Below are positions 26,819 to 35,074 of a stretch of 64,000 nt of DNA, piece by piece. The notes beneath the pieces are model-generated. The model saw only the letters and a program-made list of their open reading frames with translations. It was not told the origin of the DNA and did no database searches. The DNA comes from Lachnospiraceae bacterium (lineage in GTDB: Bacteria > Bacillota > Clostridia > Lachnospirales > Lachnospiraceae): NCBI GenBank assembly GCA_017623215.1, contig JAGAPO010000069.1:1-64000 (forward strand), given 5' to 3'. Position 1 is the stretch's first letter, and the number at the start of each line of letters is the position of its first letter. A program made the position numbers and the translations under genes.

Positions 26819-28012
26819 ATGGGAAGATTAGTTGGTACGATATCAAGAGGGCTTCGCGCGCCGATTATTCATCAGGGCGACGATATAGCCGAAGTAGTTG
26901 TAGATGCGGTGCTTGCCGCTGCGGAAAGCGAACCGATTACGCTTCGTGACAGAGACATTGTGGCGATGACGGAATCCATTGTTGCAAGAGCACAGGGGAA
27001 TTACGCGTCGATTGATGATATTGCGGAGGATGTACGCGAGAAGTTCGGAGATAATACCATTGGAGTTATTTTCCCGATCCTGAGCCGTAACCGTTTTGCA
27101 ATCTGCTTAAAAGGTATCGCAAGAGGTGCGAAGAAGATCGTGCTGATGTTAAGCTATCCGTCCGATGAAGTGGGCAATCACTTTATTACAGAGGACGAGC
27201 TGGATGAGAAGGGTGTGAATCCGTGGAGTGATGTGCTGACCGAGGCAGAGTTCGTCAAGATTTTCGGTAATCCGGTTCATGAGTTCACCGGAGTGAATTA
27301 TATTGAATATTATTCGGAGCTGATCCGCGAGGAGGGCGCAGAGGTTGAGGTTGTTATGGCCAATAATCCGACTGCGATTCTGAAATATACGGATTGTGTG
27401 CTCAACTGCGATATCCATTCCAGATTCCGCACCAGAAGACAGTTAAAGAGAGCCGGTGCGAGAATTGTATATGGTCTGGATGAGATTATGACAAAGCCCG
27501 GCAAGCTCGGCGGCTGCAACGAGACGTATGGTCTGCTCGGTTCCAACAAGGCGACCGAGGAGACGGTTAAGCTCTTCCCGAAGGACTGCAAAGCCTTAGT
27601 GTGCCGCGTTCAGGAGATGCTGTACGAGAAGACCGGCAAGAAGCTTGAGGTTATGGTATACGGTGACGGCGCGTTCAAGGATCCGGTCGGAAAGATCTGG
27701 GAGCTGGCGGATCCGGTGGTATCGCCCGGTTATACGGATGGTCTCGAGGGAACGCCCAATGAGATTAAGTTAAAGTTCCTTGCGGACAATCAGCTTGCTG
27801 ATTTAAGAGGTGAGGAGCTGCAGAAGGCGGTTGCAGAGGCAATTAAGAGTAAGGATGCTGACCTGAAGGGACAGATGATTACCCAGGGAACAACGCCGAG
27901 AAGACTGACCGACCTGATTGGATCGCTGTGTGACCTGACGAGCGGAAGCGGAGATAAGGGAACGCCGATTATCCTGATTCAGGGTTACTTCGATAACTAT
28001 GTAGATGAATAA
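26819..28012 (+). CDS. CofE-like (coenzyme F420-0:L-glutamate ligase-type) protein
   Basis: A 397-residue cytoplasmic protein whose N-terminus ('GLRAPIIHQGDDIAEVVVDAVLAAAE', 'LRDRDIVAMTESIVARAQG') matches the F420-gamma-glutamyl ligase fold. True CofE adds glutamate to F420, but this is longer, and no other F420 gene is in view; clostridial members of this family are of unproven function. AAAGGGG precedes ATG 26819. It is a single-gene transcript with its own promoter and terminator. Glutamylation of another cofactor is possible but is only inference. Confidence 0.75.
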   Translation: MGRLVGTISRGLRAPIIHQGDDIAEVVVDAVLAAAESEPITLRDRDIVAMTESIVARAQGNYASIDDIAEDVREKFGDNTIGVIFPILSRNRFAICLKGIARGAKKIVLMLSYPSDEVGNHFITEDELDEKGVNPWSDVLTEAEFVKIFGNPVHEFTGVNYIEYYSELIREEGAEVEVVMANNPTAILKYTDCVLNCDIHSRFRTRRQLKRAGARIVYGLDEIMTKPGKLGGCNETYGLLGSNKATEETVKLFPKDCKALVCRVQEMLYEKTGKKLEVMVYGDGAFKDPVGKIWELADPVVSPGYTDGLEGTPNEIKLKFLADNQLADLRGEELQKAVAEAIKSKDADLKGQMITQGTTPRRLTDLIGSLCDLTSGSGDKGTPIILIQGYFDNYVDE

Positions 28013-28043
28013 TACACGATAAGAAGGAATCGAATATAAGACA

Positions 28044-28091
28044 ACAGCCGGGAAACGGAGCGATATGGAACCGTCTTCCGGCTGTTTTTTT
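28044..28091 (+). terminator. Terminator of the CofE-like gene
   Basis: ACAGCCGG (28044-28051) pairs with CCGGCTGT (28078-28085), with further inner pairing ACGG/CCGT, then a run of seven or more T. The 28092-28230 stretch holds nothing else I can name. Confidence 0.85.
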
Positions 28092-28230
28092 AAACAGTGA
28101 GTAATTCTGCTGAAATGGCTGGGTAAAATCCGGAGAGTCAGATGCTGCAATGATTTCTGATGATGGCTCTTCGATGGGTCAGAATATTGTAAAATCAATG
28201 TATAAAACTGTAAAATAAGCGAAAAGAGAT

Positions 28231-28259
28231 TTGCTTATTTGCTTTTTTTGTATTAGAAT
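28231..28259 (+). promoter_or_regulatory. Promoter of the MFS gene overlapping an inverted repeat
   Basis: TTGCTT (28231-28236), 17-base spacer, TAGAAT (28254-28259). AAATAAGC (28213-28220) and GCTTATTT (28233-28240) form an inverted repeat that covers the -35 box, so it may be an operator; with the T-run in the spacer it could also act as a weak terminator. Confidence 0.5.
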
Positions 28260-28367
28260 AATAACAGGTCAACAAAAGCATCGGAGTGTTCGGAATACGA
28301 TGCACAGAGCTTCAGCCGGCTTCGAGCGCTGTGTTGATTCAGAGACAATTAAGGAGGAAACCCCGTT

Positions 28368-29675
28368 ATGAAACTCAATTACAAAAGGACCATATTGATT
28401 GGCCTTGCATTTCTGTCGATCTCAGCATTCTGGCAGATGTATGATAATATTGTACCGTTGATTCTGAAGAACAGCTTCGGACTCGGAGATTCTGTGACAG
28501 GCGTCATTATGGCAGCGGACAATGTGCTTGCGCTATTCCTGCTTCCGGTCTTTGGTGCAATCTCAGACAGAATGAATACCCGGCTCGGCAAACGTATGCC
28601 GTTCATTCTTGTCGGAACGGCGTTATCCTTCGTATTTTTAATGCTGCTTCCGGCTGCGGACCAGAAGCGGAATCTGGTATTATTCGTAGTATTGCTGTTC
28701 TTTGTTCTGATATCCATGGGAACCTACCGTTCCCCGGCGGTAGCTCTGATGCCGGATTTGACGCCGAAGCCCCTGCGCAGTAAGGGAAACGCGGTGATTA
28801 ACCTGATGGGAGCGATCGGCGGTGTGTATACGCTGGTTATGATTAAATTGCTGGTTGGTCCCGGGACGACGCCGAACTATTATCCGCTGTTTATCTCGGT
28901 TGGAATTCTGATGGTTGTCTGCATTGCGGTTCTGTTCTGCACGATCAGGGAGAATCAGCTTCGCAGTAAGATCGATGTGGAGGAAGGAACGCAGAGCGCA
29001 TCGGAAGGCTTAAAGAAAGAAGCGGCGGAGAAATCAGAGCAGGCGTCAAGTACGGCGAACCTTCCCAAGGAAGTAAAGAGGAGCCTTGTATTCATGTTGC
29101 TTTCAATTGCACTGTGGTTCATTGCATATAATGCGGTTACGACTGCATTTTCCAGATATGCGACGCATGTGTGGGGACTTGAGAACGGCGGTTACGCGGA
29201 CTGCCTGATGGTTGCGACGGTTGCGGCGATTATCAGCTATATCCCGATTGGAGTGATTGCAAGCCATATCGGAAGAAAGAGGACGATTCTGATCGGAGTT
29301 GCGCTGCTTGGCTTTTGCTTCTTCTGCGCAATGTTCTACAGCAATTATCATGCAAGCATGAATATTCTGTTCGCGATTATCGGCTTTGCGTGGGCTGCGA
29401 TTAATGTGAATTCCCTCCCTATGGTAGTTGAAATCAGCGCCGCAGGAGACGTTGGGAAATACACCGGTTACTATTATACATTTTCCATGGCGGCGCAGGT
29501 GGTGACTCCGATATTATCCGGATTTCTCTTAGAGCATGTCTCCTATCGGACTCTGTTCCCATATGCGGTTATATTCAGTGCGCTGGCATTCTGCACGATG
29601 CTCATGGTAAAGCACGGAGATTCGAAGCCGCAGACAAAGAAAAGCGTGTTGGAGAACTTTGACGTGGAGGATTAG
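28368..29675 (+). CDS. Major facilitator superfamily transporter, sugar type (SLC45-like)
   Basis: A 435-residue membrane carrier with about twelve hydrophobic segments. The cytoplasmic loop after helix 2 has 'GAISDRMNTRLGKRMPFI', the MFS motif A in the form seen in the SLC45/GPH-like disaccharide carriers, and the second half has 'GVIASHIGRKRTIL'. A long polar central loop (about residues 205-240) separates the halves. AAGGAGG precedes ATG 28368. It probably imports a sugar with a cation; the substrate is not readable. It sits near GH43 and GH3 genes. Confidence 0.88.
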   Translation: MKLNYKRTILIGLAFLSISAFWQMYDNIVPLILKNSFGLGDSVTGVIMAADNVLALFLLPVFGAISDRMNTRLGKRMPFILVGTALSFVFLMLLPAADQKRNLVLFVVLLFFVLISMGTYRSPAVALMPDLTPKPLRSKGNAVINLMGAIGGVYTLVMIKLLVGPGTTPNYYPLFISVGILMVVCIAVLFCTIRENQLRSKIDVEEGTQSASEGLKKEAAEKSEQASSTANLPKEVKRSLVFMLLSIALWFIAYNAVTTAFSRYATHVWGLENGGYADCLMVATVAAIISYIPIGVIASHIGRKRTILIGVALLGFCFFCAMFYSNYHASMNILFAIIGFAWAAINVNSLPMVVEISAAGDVGKYTGYYYTFSMAAQVVTPILSGFLLEHVSYRTLFPYAVIFSALAFCTMLMVKHGDSKPQTKKSVLENFDVED

Positions 29676-29790
29676 AGGAAAAAGGCCCTTCGCGGGAATC
29701 CAAAAAGAATTGTGATAAAATCACGGAAGCTGGATGGAATATCTGCTATACTCGTACCATAAAATAAAAGAATATAAGGAGGAACACTTT

Positions 29791-29946
29791 ATGAAATATG
29801 TATGTGATGTATGTGGATGGATATATGATGAAGAAGCAGGGGATCCGGATAACGGTATCGCACCTGGAACGAAGTTCGAAGATCTTCCGGACGATTTTGA
29901 ATGTCCTCTTTGCAGTGTAGGCAAGGATCAGTTCTCGGAAGCATAA
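29791..29946 (+). CDS. Rubredoxin
   Basis: A 51-residue one-iron electron carrier used in anaerobes for detoxifying oxygen and peroxide. Both Cys pairs of the Fe(Cys)4 site are present: 'YVCDVCGW' (Cys5, Cys8) and '[13 protein letters not shown]' (about Cys38, Cys41). The usual '[20 protein letters not shown]' loop is intact. AAGGAGG sits before ATG 29791. It is monocistronic with a hairpin terminator right behind it; no rubrerythrin or flavodiiron partner is adjacent. Confidence 0.97.
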   Translation: MKYVCDVCGWIYDEEAGDPDNGIAPGTKFEDLPDDFECPLCSVGKDQFSEA

Positions 29947-30017
29947 GGAATATCCATAACACAAAAATGAGAATCTTCTGTTAAGAAGATAAGTTAATAG
30001 GCAACGGAATGATGCCA

Positions 30018-30061
30018 GGGCATGACTTCGAGCTGCAAGCGGAGTCATGCCCTAACTTTTT
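30018..30061 (+). terminator. Terminator of rubredoxin
   Basis: GGGCATGACT (30018-30027) pairs exactly with AGTCATGCCC (30043-30052), followed by TAACTTTTTC. Confidence 0.85.
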
Positions 30062-30257
30062 CGCCGGAAGGAACGCTGAAGATCTGCATGCCTATGTTCG
30101 GCGCGCACATGAATTGGGACTGAAGGTGATGATGGACCTGGTATATCTGCATTGCGGGCCTAAGGCGCCGATGCGGTATGAGAACCCGGATTTCTGCGAA
30201 TGGACGGAGGAAGGAAAGCCCGTAGTAGGAGACTGGCCGTTCCTGTCACAGATATAA
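30060..30257 (+). pseudogene. Fragment of a GH13 alpha-amylase-family gene
   Basis: An open stretch of 65 codons reads 'LHAYVRRAHELGLKVMMDLV' and 'NPDFCEWTEEGKPVVGDWPF', the conserved region I zone of GH13 enzymes (the 'D-x-V-x-x-H' strand, here D-L-V-Y-L-H). It has no start signal of its own, begins inside the rubredoxin terminator and stops abruptly at 30257. The N-terminal and catalytic regions are absent. It is a relic, probably of a maltodextrin- or sucrose-active enzyme. Confidence 0.8.
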
Positions 30258-30268
30258 CAGCCCGTCCC

Positions 30269-31852
30269 CTACCGGATCGGCAGCGTCCCGGTAAAAGCTT
30301 TCTTCCCATAAATCGCAGCAATCGCATCCGCCGCGCACTGATGATTGGCGTAGGTATGGATTGCCGTCTCTGCCATCGGGAAATACTCGCTCAGATAATG
30401 CGGAGTTCCAAGAACCATCACAATGGTTTTCTCATTATCAAAGCGCTGAGCGGAGTGAATATTCACCAGCTCCCTCGCATACAGCGGCAGAGCGGAATTC
30501 GCATACACACAATACACGATCAAATCATAATCCCGGTCAATCTCTCCCGCCTCAAAATCCGCAAGATACACGTCCCATTCCCTTCGAAGATCAACCTCGG
30601 CCCCATATTTGCGGAACTCATCGGCGATAAAATCACTGAAACGATCATTGCCGTCACGAGTGTTCAGCATACACTCGGTAGCGGTAATAATACGGACCTT
30701 TTTTACTTCCTCCTGCTTCACCGGAATGAGTCCAAGAGAGTTCACGGCGAGCGTAGAGCTCCTTTCAGCAAGCCGCTCCGAAACGCTTCTTGAGAAAGCG
30801 GAGCCAGTCTCATCCTCGATTGAGCCGAAGCCGAAATCCGCGATCGTATTCTTCAAAAATGCAATTCTCTCGATTGCATCATCCAGCCTTGACATCGGAA
30901 TCTCACCCTTTCGAAGCGCTTCTTCGATCAGGTCAGAGGTCTCCTCCCTGGGCCAGAGCATCATATCAATTCCGCATTTGAAAGCCTCTACCTCCGCATC
31001 CTTTCTGGAATAGATCCAGCGGACAAAGCCGCCCATATCCATCGCGTCAGTCAGGGCAACTCCCTTAAAGCCAAGCTCATTCTTCAGTAAATCAATCGCG
31101 TCCTTCGACAGAGTTGCCGGCGGATAGACCCCGTTCACCGCATCCTTCTGAAAGGCCGGAACGGAAATATGCCCCACCATAACCGAAGCCATGCCTGCGT
31201 CAAACGCTGCCTGGAACACCCTGCCGTAGCTGTTCATCCAATCCTCCTTCGAAAGATTGTTCACGCTGCAGACAATATGCTGATTCCTCGCATCACAGCC
31301 GTCTCCGGGAAAATGCTTGCCGGTGGTAAGAACGCCATGCTCCTGGAACCCTCTGATCTCCTGGGCGAGCATCTTAGCCGTAAGTTCAGGATCATTGGAA
31401 ATACTGCGGGTTCTTACAATCTCGTTATACCGGTTCATGATCATATCGCATACGGGCGCGCAGCTCCAGTTGACCCCGATCGCGCGGCACTCCTTGGCGA
31501 TTGCCTTGCCATAATCATAGGCGAGGGACTCGTCCTGTGCAGATCCCAATGCCATTGGAGGAGGCAGCTCGGTGAACTCCTTCGCGAGAAACTTCGCGCC
31601 GGATTCCGCATCAGCGGCGACGAGAAGAGGAATCTTCGCATATTTTTGATACTCGGCAATCAGCTCTCTGGTCCTTTGCAGATCGTAGGAATCATCGAAA
31701 AGAATCTCACGCGCGATAAATAGCCCGCCTACCGGGTACTGCTCCATAAAATTCCGGATACTGCCATATTTGCGGATATGCTTCTCTGGGTCTAACTTTA
31801 CGACCAGCATCTGGCAGATCTTGTCATGTAAGGATAGATTGTTCAGATCCAT
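30269..31852 (-). CDS. Glycoside hydrolase family 3, NagZ-like
   Basis: A 527-residue cytoplasmic GH3 enzyme, probably a beta-N-acetylhexosaminidase or beta-glucosidase. Domain 1 is a TIM barrel with 'GKHFPGDG' (NagZ KHFPGHG motif, His to Asp at the last position before Gly), 'VMVGHISVP' and the nucleophile Asp in 'ALTDAMDM' (about residue 265). A second alpha/beta domain follows ('VKKVRIITATECML...'). The family-diagnostic His/Asp dyad loop 'GDGCDARNQH' is present, which supports hexosaminidase. AGGAGGG precedes ATG 31852. It is convergent with the GH13 fragment. Confidence 0.88.
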   Translation of the reverse strand: MDLNNLSLHDKICQMLVVKLDPEKHIRKYGSIRNFMEQYPVGGLFIAREILFDDSYDLQRTRELIAEYQKYAKIPLLVAADAESGAKFLAKEFTELPPPMALGSAQDESLAYDYGKAIAKECRAIGVNWSCAPVCDMIMNRYNEIVRTRSISNDPELTAKMLAQEIRGFQEHGVLTTGKHFPGDGCDARNQHIVCSVNNLSKEDWMNSYGRVFQAAFDAGMASVMVGHISVPAFQKDAVNGVYPPATLSKDAIDLLKNELGFKGVALTDAMDMGGFVRWIYSRKDAEVEAFKCGIDMMLWPREETSDLIEEALRKGEIPMSRLDDAIERIAFLKNTIADFGFGSIEDETGSAFSRSVSERLAERSSTLAVNSLGLIPVKQEEVKKVRIITATECMLNTRDGNDRFSDFIADEFRKYGAEVDLRREWDVYLADFEAGEIDRDYDLIVYCVYANSALPLYARELVNIHSAQRFDNEKTIVMVLGTPHYLSEYFPMAETAIHTYANHQCAADAIAAIYGKKAFTGTLPIR

Positions 31853-31885
31853 GGTAACCCTCCTATGATGCGTAAATTTTTCTTC

Positions 31886-31914
31886 ATTATAACGTCATTC
31901 CGAGGGAACAGCAA
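31886..31914 (-). promoter_or_regulatory. Promoter of the GH3 gene
   Basis: On the minus strand TTGCTG (31914-31909), 17-base spacer, TATAAT (31891-31886), about 30 bases from the start codon. Confidence 0.7.
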
Positions 31915-31919
31915 TGTTA

Positions 31920-32197
31920 AATATTTTACCTTTTTCTAAATTTTTGAACTTATGAGGGAGAATATTATTAATCTATCCTGTATCCTCTGATTGCCATACG
32001 GGGCGAACCGCCGACTGCGCTGCGATGTAACTGGCTTGCCCCATCTCCCTATCTGGTATACCAAGGTTCAAAGATGAGGCGGAAGAGCTTATCCGTGCAG
32101 AGGAATGAAAGACCGCGAGGAACGGAAGGTGAAGCACCATGCCCGCAATCCAGGTCGCGGGAAAGCTGAATTGTTTGCAAGGTCCGGGGAGCCGCAG
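31920..32197. other. Unassigned intergenic stretch upstream of spoIIID
   Basis: About 280 bases with no supported gene. There are local pairings such as GGGGC (near 31999) with GCCCC (near 32037), and GGTGAAGCACC near 32130. It could be a decayed gene or an unrecognised structured RNA; I cannot decide. Confidence 0.3.
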
Positions 32198-32226
32198 TCA
32201 TACCCCGTCCTTCCTCCTCATATACT
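32198..32226 (+). promoter_or_regulatory. Possible sigma-E-type promoter of spoIIID
   Basis: TCATAC (32198-32203) and CATATACT (32219-32226) are spaced as in the mother-cell sigma-E consensus (-35 ATA, -10 CATAnnnT). spoIIID is a known sigma-E target in Bacillus; the match here is suggestive only. Confidence 0.35.
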
Positions 32227-32254
32227 GTAAAAAAGCATTCTGAGGAGATATCCT

Positions 32255-32515
32255 TTGAAAGATTATATTGAAGAAAGGGCCATTACGATCGCCAATTACA
32301 TCGTGGAGTGCAACGCGACGGTAAGGCAGACCGCGAAGAAATTCGGGATTAGTAAAAGTACTGTACATAAGGACGTCACCGAACGCCTTGCCCAGGTCAA
32401 TCCCTCCCTGGCCACAGAGGCCAGAAAGGTTCTTGATGTGAATAAATCCGAGCGTCACATCCGTGGGGGACTGGCTACCAAAGAGAAATATCTGCATTAT
32501 GGGATGAGAAGCTGA
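32255..32515 (+). CDS. spoIIID: Stage III sporulation regulator SpoIIID
   Basis: An 86-residue DNA-binding protein that controls mother-cell gene expression during endospore formation. It matches SpoIIID along its whole length: 'KDYIEERAITIANYIVE', the helix-turn-helix 'TVRQTAKKFGISKSTVHKDV' (about residues 22-41) and the C-terminal 'KVLDVNKSERHIRGGLATKEKY'. The start is TTG 32255 with GAGGAG 7 bases upstream. Its presence shows that the host lineage can sporulate, or recently could. Confidence 0.95.
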   Translation: MKDYIEERAITIANYIVECNATVRQTAKKFGISKSTVHKDVTERLAQVNPSLATEARKVLDVNKSERHIRGGLATKEKYLHYGMRS

Positions 32516-32661
32516 TAACAGGAGTTCGATTACAGACAGCTTAACAGGGAAGAAACAAGGAGGGATTGCTTTAGCGGATGTCCGATAACACAGGGTTCAA
32601 ACACAAGTGGGAAAGACAATCGATACAGGATATCACAAATATTAAAAATGAAGATACGGTA

Positions 32662-32946
32662 ATGAAAACATTGTAGAAAAAACTTGGTGGAACCTATCGG
32701 GAAGAAAATGGGCATCTCGTTCCCAAACTTGAACTGCCTGAACAAACCCATGATCAGATTGGTAAGTACGGACAGAGGCGCCTTGATTTTATCAAAAGTC
32801 ATCGTCGCGGAAGATACACCACTCCCCAAGAACTTACCGCGCATATGCGAAATGATTTGGTTGACAAAATAGTAGTCTACGCTCCCGATAAGAGCAGTGG
32901 ACACAGAAAACAAATTGTATTTTCCTTATCATTCGTTGGATCCTGA
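32662..32946 (+). pseudogene. Chimeric remnant: TnpV front joined to a large serine recombinase tail (DUF4368)
   Basis: Reading from ATG 32662: 'MKTL', then TAG (32674-32676), then 'KKLGGTYREENGHLVPKLEL' and 'GKYGQRRLDFIKSHRRGRY', which is the TnpV protein of Tn4451/Tn5397-like elements. Without a frame change it passes into 'ELTAHMRNDLVDKIVVYAPD' and 'SGHRKQIVFSLSFVG', the DUF4368 tail of large serine recombinases. An internal deletion has fused the ends of two neighbouring element genes. The region is more AT-rich than its neighbours. It marks the scar of an integrated mobile element. Confidence 0.75.
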
Positions 32947-33067
32947 ACAGGCAATTGAAAGAATAAAGGAATCAAAGGGAATTGTGCCAGAAGATGATAT
33001 AAAAAGAGGTGTTGAAATCCTTAGAAAGGTGCGGGAAAAAAAGGTACAACAAGACGGCAAGTCATAA
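32897..33067 (+). CDS. Small open frame in the mobile-element scar
   Basis: GTG 32897 opens a 56-residue frame (begins 'VDTENKLYFPYHSLDPEQ', ends 'KVQQDGKS') in a different frame from the recombinase tail it overlaps. It is Lys/Glu-rich and I recognise no family; there is no clear ribosome site. It may be noise or the end of a gene from the lost element. Confidence 0.2.
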   Translation: MDTENKLYFPYHSLDPEQAIERIKESKGIVPEDDIKRGVEILRKVREKKVQQDGKS

Positions 33068-33147
33068 TTTTGGTTATCACTTGACACCGGCTTGCACAGA
33101 TGGGAGAATGGGATCTTGAGGAATTTCGAAAAATAGGTATAAGGGAA

Positions 33148-33182
33148 ATGGGGCTGCAAATCTGAATGACTTGCAGCCCCAT
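33148..33182 (-). terminator. Bidirectional hairpin at the end of the pot operon
   Basis: ATGGGGCTGCAA (33148-33159) pairs exactly with TTGCAGCCCCAT (33171-33182). Downstream on the minus strand is TTTCCC, a short T-run. Confidence 0.6.
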
Positions 33183-33222
33183 CCGAATGTCATTGAAACA
33201 GGGAAGGATAACAGCCCAAAGC

Positions 33223-34263
33223 TTAGTCTAACGCCGCCTTGAACGCGGTATAAATCTCATTATGCACCGCTTCCGCCTCTGAGCTGATATTCTGGATGAA
33301 TTCGCCCTCCGGAATATCCTCCGTGGTAATCATGAGACTGTTATGAAATTCTTCCGGCAGATATTCATAAGAGACCTTGTTCGGGCAGAGGTAATAGGTC
33401 TGGGTTGCGATTCTCGCGCCAACCTCGCCGTCCAGAATATAATTCAGGAACGTATGCGCGTTATCCTTGTTCGGGGCGTTCTTCGGAACAAATAGTGCAT
33501 CAACACCGAATCCGAGACCTTCCTTCGGATATACCACCTTAAAATTCGGATTAGCCTGCAGTGCAAGCGCAACCTGGGAGGTGAACAGGAAGGCGACATT
33601 GATCTCGCCCTGAATCAGAGCGTTTTGGGTCTGATCCTGATGGAGCATGCGGATGTTCGGAGCCAGCTCAAGGAGCTTCTCACCTGCCTGGCGGATGAGG
33701 TCAAGGTCCTCGGTGTTGAACGATGCGCCGAGTGTCTTTAACGTAATACCGGTTACAACGCGTTCGGTGTCCATGAGACCGACCTGATCGACAAGGGAAG
33801 GATCCCAGAGATCCTCATAGCCGTCAATCTCAATGGAGACTTTGTCGGGATTATAGACGATTAACGGGATGCCGGGCGCGTAAGGCACGGTGTATTTGTC
33901 CTCCGGATCGTAGAAGAAGCCCTGGTAGATGGGATCGATATTCTCCCAGTTCGGAATCTTGGACGTATCAAGCTCCGATAAGAGGCCTTCGTCAGCTGCA
34001 ATCTTGATGATGTAGTCCGATGCGAGAATTAGGTCGTAGTCGCCCCCGTCCGCTGCGGAAAGCTTTGCGAGCATTTCTTCGTTCGTCTCAAAGTTCGTGT
34101 AGTTCACCCGGATTCCGGTGTCTTTTTCGAAGTCCGCGATAACATCCGCCGGAACATATTCGGCCCAGGTGTAAAGATTCAGTTCTTCGGTCTTCTTGCC
34201 GCAGCCCGTGAACGCGGAAATACTGAGCGCGAGGGCAAGAATGAGTACAAGGATTCTTTTCAT
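33223..34263 (-). CDS. potD: Spermidine/putrescine-binding lipoprotein PotD
   Basis: A 346-residue substrate-binding lipoprotein of the polyamine importer. The signal peptide ends 'SAFTGC' (Cys21). The mature domain starts with the classic 'LNLYTWAEYVPADVIADFEKDTGIRV' and keeps 'YDLILASDYIIKI' and 'NEEMLAKL'. It is the last gene of potABCD, 28 bases after potC, behind GGAGG. Chain length is normal. A bidirectional hairpin follows. Confidence 0.94.
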   Translation of the reverse strand: MKRILVLILALALSISAFTGCGKKTEELNLYTWAEYVPADVIADFEKDTGIRVNYTNFETNEEMLAKLSAADGGDYDLILASDYIIKIAADEGLLSELDTSKIPNWENIDPIYQGFFYDPEDKYTVPYAPGIPLIVYNPDKVSIEIDGYEDLWDPSLVDQVGLMDTERVVTGITLKTLGASFNTEDLDLIRQAGEKLLELAPNIRMLHQDQTQNALIQGEINVAFLFTSQVALALQANPNFKVVYPKEGLGFGVDALFVPKNAPNKDNAHTFLNYILDGEVGARIATQTYYLCPNKVSYEYLPEEFHNSLMITTEDIPEGEFIQNISSEAEAVHNEIYTAFKAALD

Positions 34264-34291
34264 GATATACCTCCATATTGGGCAAATCTTG

Positions 34292-35074
34292 TTATTTGGA
34301 TGTGCCTTTCTTTCCTATCTTATGCGAAAGGAACACCAGCAGGAACGTAACGATCAGCATCAGCGTACAAAGCGCATTAATCTTCGGAGAGACACCGGTC
34401 TTTAGCTGCGTGTAAATCTTAATCGGCAGCGTATTGGTTCTGGCGCCGGTTACAAAGATGCTGATTACCACATCGTCGAGCGACATCGCAAATGCGAGCA
34501 GCATACCGGATACAATCGCCGGAGAGATGAGCGGAAGCGTGATGTCAAAGAAGACACGGAATTCGCTGGCTCCAAGGTCCTTCGCGGCTTCGGCAAGGGA
34601 GCGATCCAGACCGACCAGGCGGCCCTTTACCATCGTGTACACATACGGAATACAAAACGCAGTATGCGCAAGGATAAGCGTTGTCATACCGAACGGCAGG
34701 CCAAGCAGGGAGAAGAATACGAGAAATACCATACCGAGGATAATTTCCGGAATCATAATCGGGAGCATGGAGACGTATTCCAACAGTCCCTTGGTCCTAA
34801 AATCCACTCTTGCCATCCCGACTGCGGCCAGGGTGCCGATAATGCCGGCGGCCGCGCTGCTGATGAGGCCGAGGATGAGGCTGTTTCTCAGCGCTTCGAG
34901 CAGGCTGCGATCCCGGAGCATTTCCCCGTACCAGGAGGTGGTGAAGCCGCCCCAGATAATTGTCTGCTTTGACGCGTTGAAGGAGTAAATAACTACCACT
35001 ACAATAGGAATATACATAATTATGAGCAGGACTGCAAGAAAAATATTTGAAATTTTAAAAGATTTCTTTTTCAC
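34292..35074 (-). CDS. potC: Polyamine ABC permease PotC
   Basis: A 260-residue inner-membrane permease with six predicted segments. The EAA-type loop reads 'LAEAAKDLGASEFRVFFDITLPLISPAI', and the family segment 'SLDDVVISIFVTG' is typical of PotC. It couples to PotA and pairs with PotB. Its start overlaps the potB stop by four bases (ATGA arrangement). Confidence 0.94.
   Translation of the reverse strand: MKKKSFKISNIFLAVLLIIMYIPIVVVVIYSFNASKQTIIWGGFTTSWYGEMLRDRSLLEALRNSLILGLISSAAAGIIGTLAAVGMARVDFRTKGLLEYVSMLPIMIPEIILGMVFLVFFSLLGLPFGMTTLILAHTAFCIPYVYTMVKGRLVGLDRSLAEAAKDLGASEFRVFFDITLPLISPAIVSGMLLAFAMSLDDVVISIFVTGARTNTLPIKIYTQLKTGVSPKINALCTLMLIVTFLLVFLSHKIGKKGTSK

Noticed and set aside
26819-28012. 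A complete coenzyme F420 pathway
   Set aside because: Only a CofE-like protein is present; no FbiC, CofC or CofD-type gene is in the window, so F420 synthesis is not claimed.
14467-32676. Reassignment of TAG to a sense codon
   Set aside because: TAG is the natural final stop of several intact genes here (for example those ending at 22667, 26638 and 29675), so the code is standard; at most partial suppression is possible.
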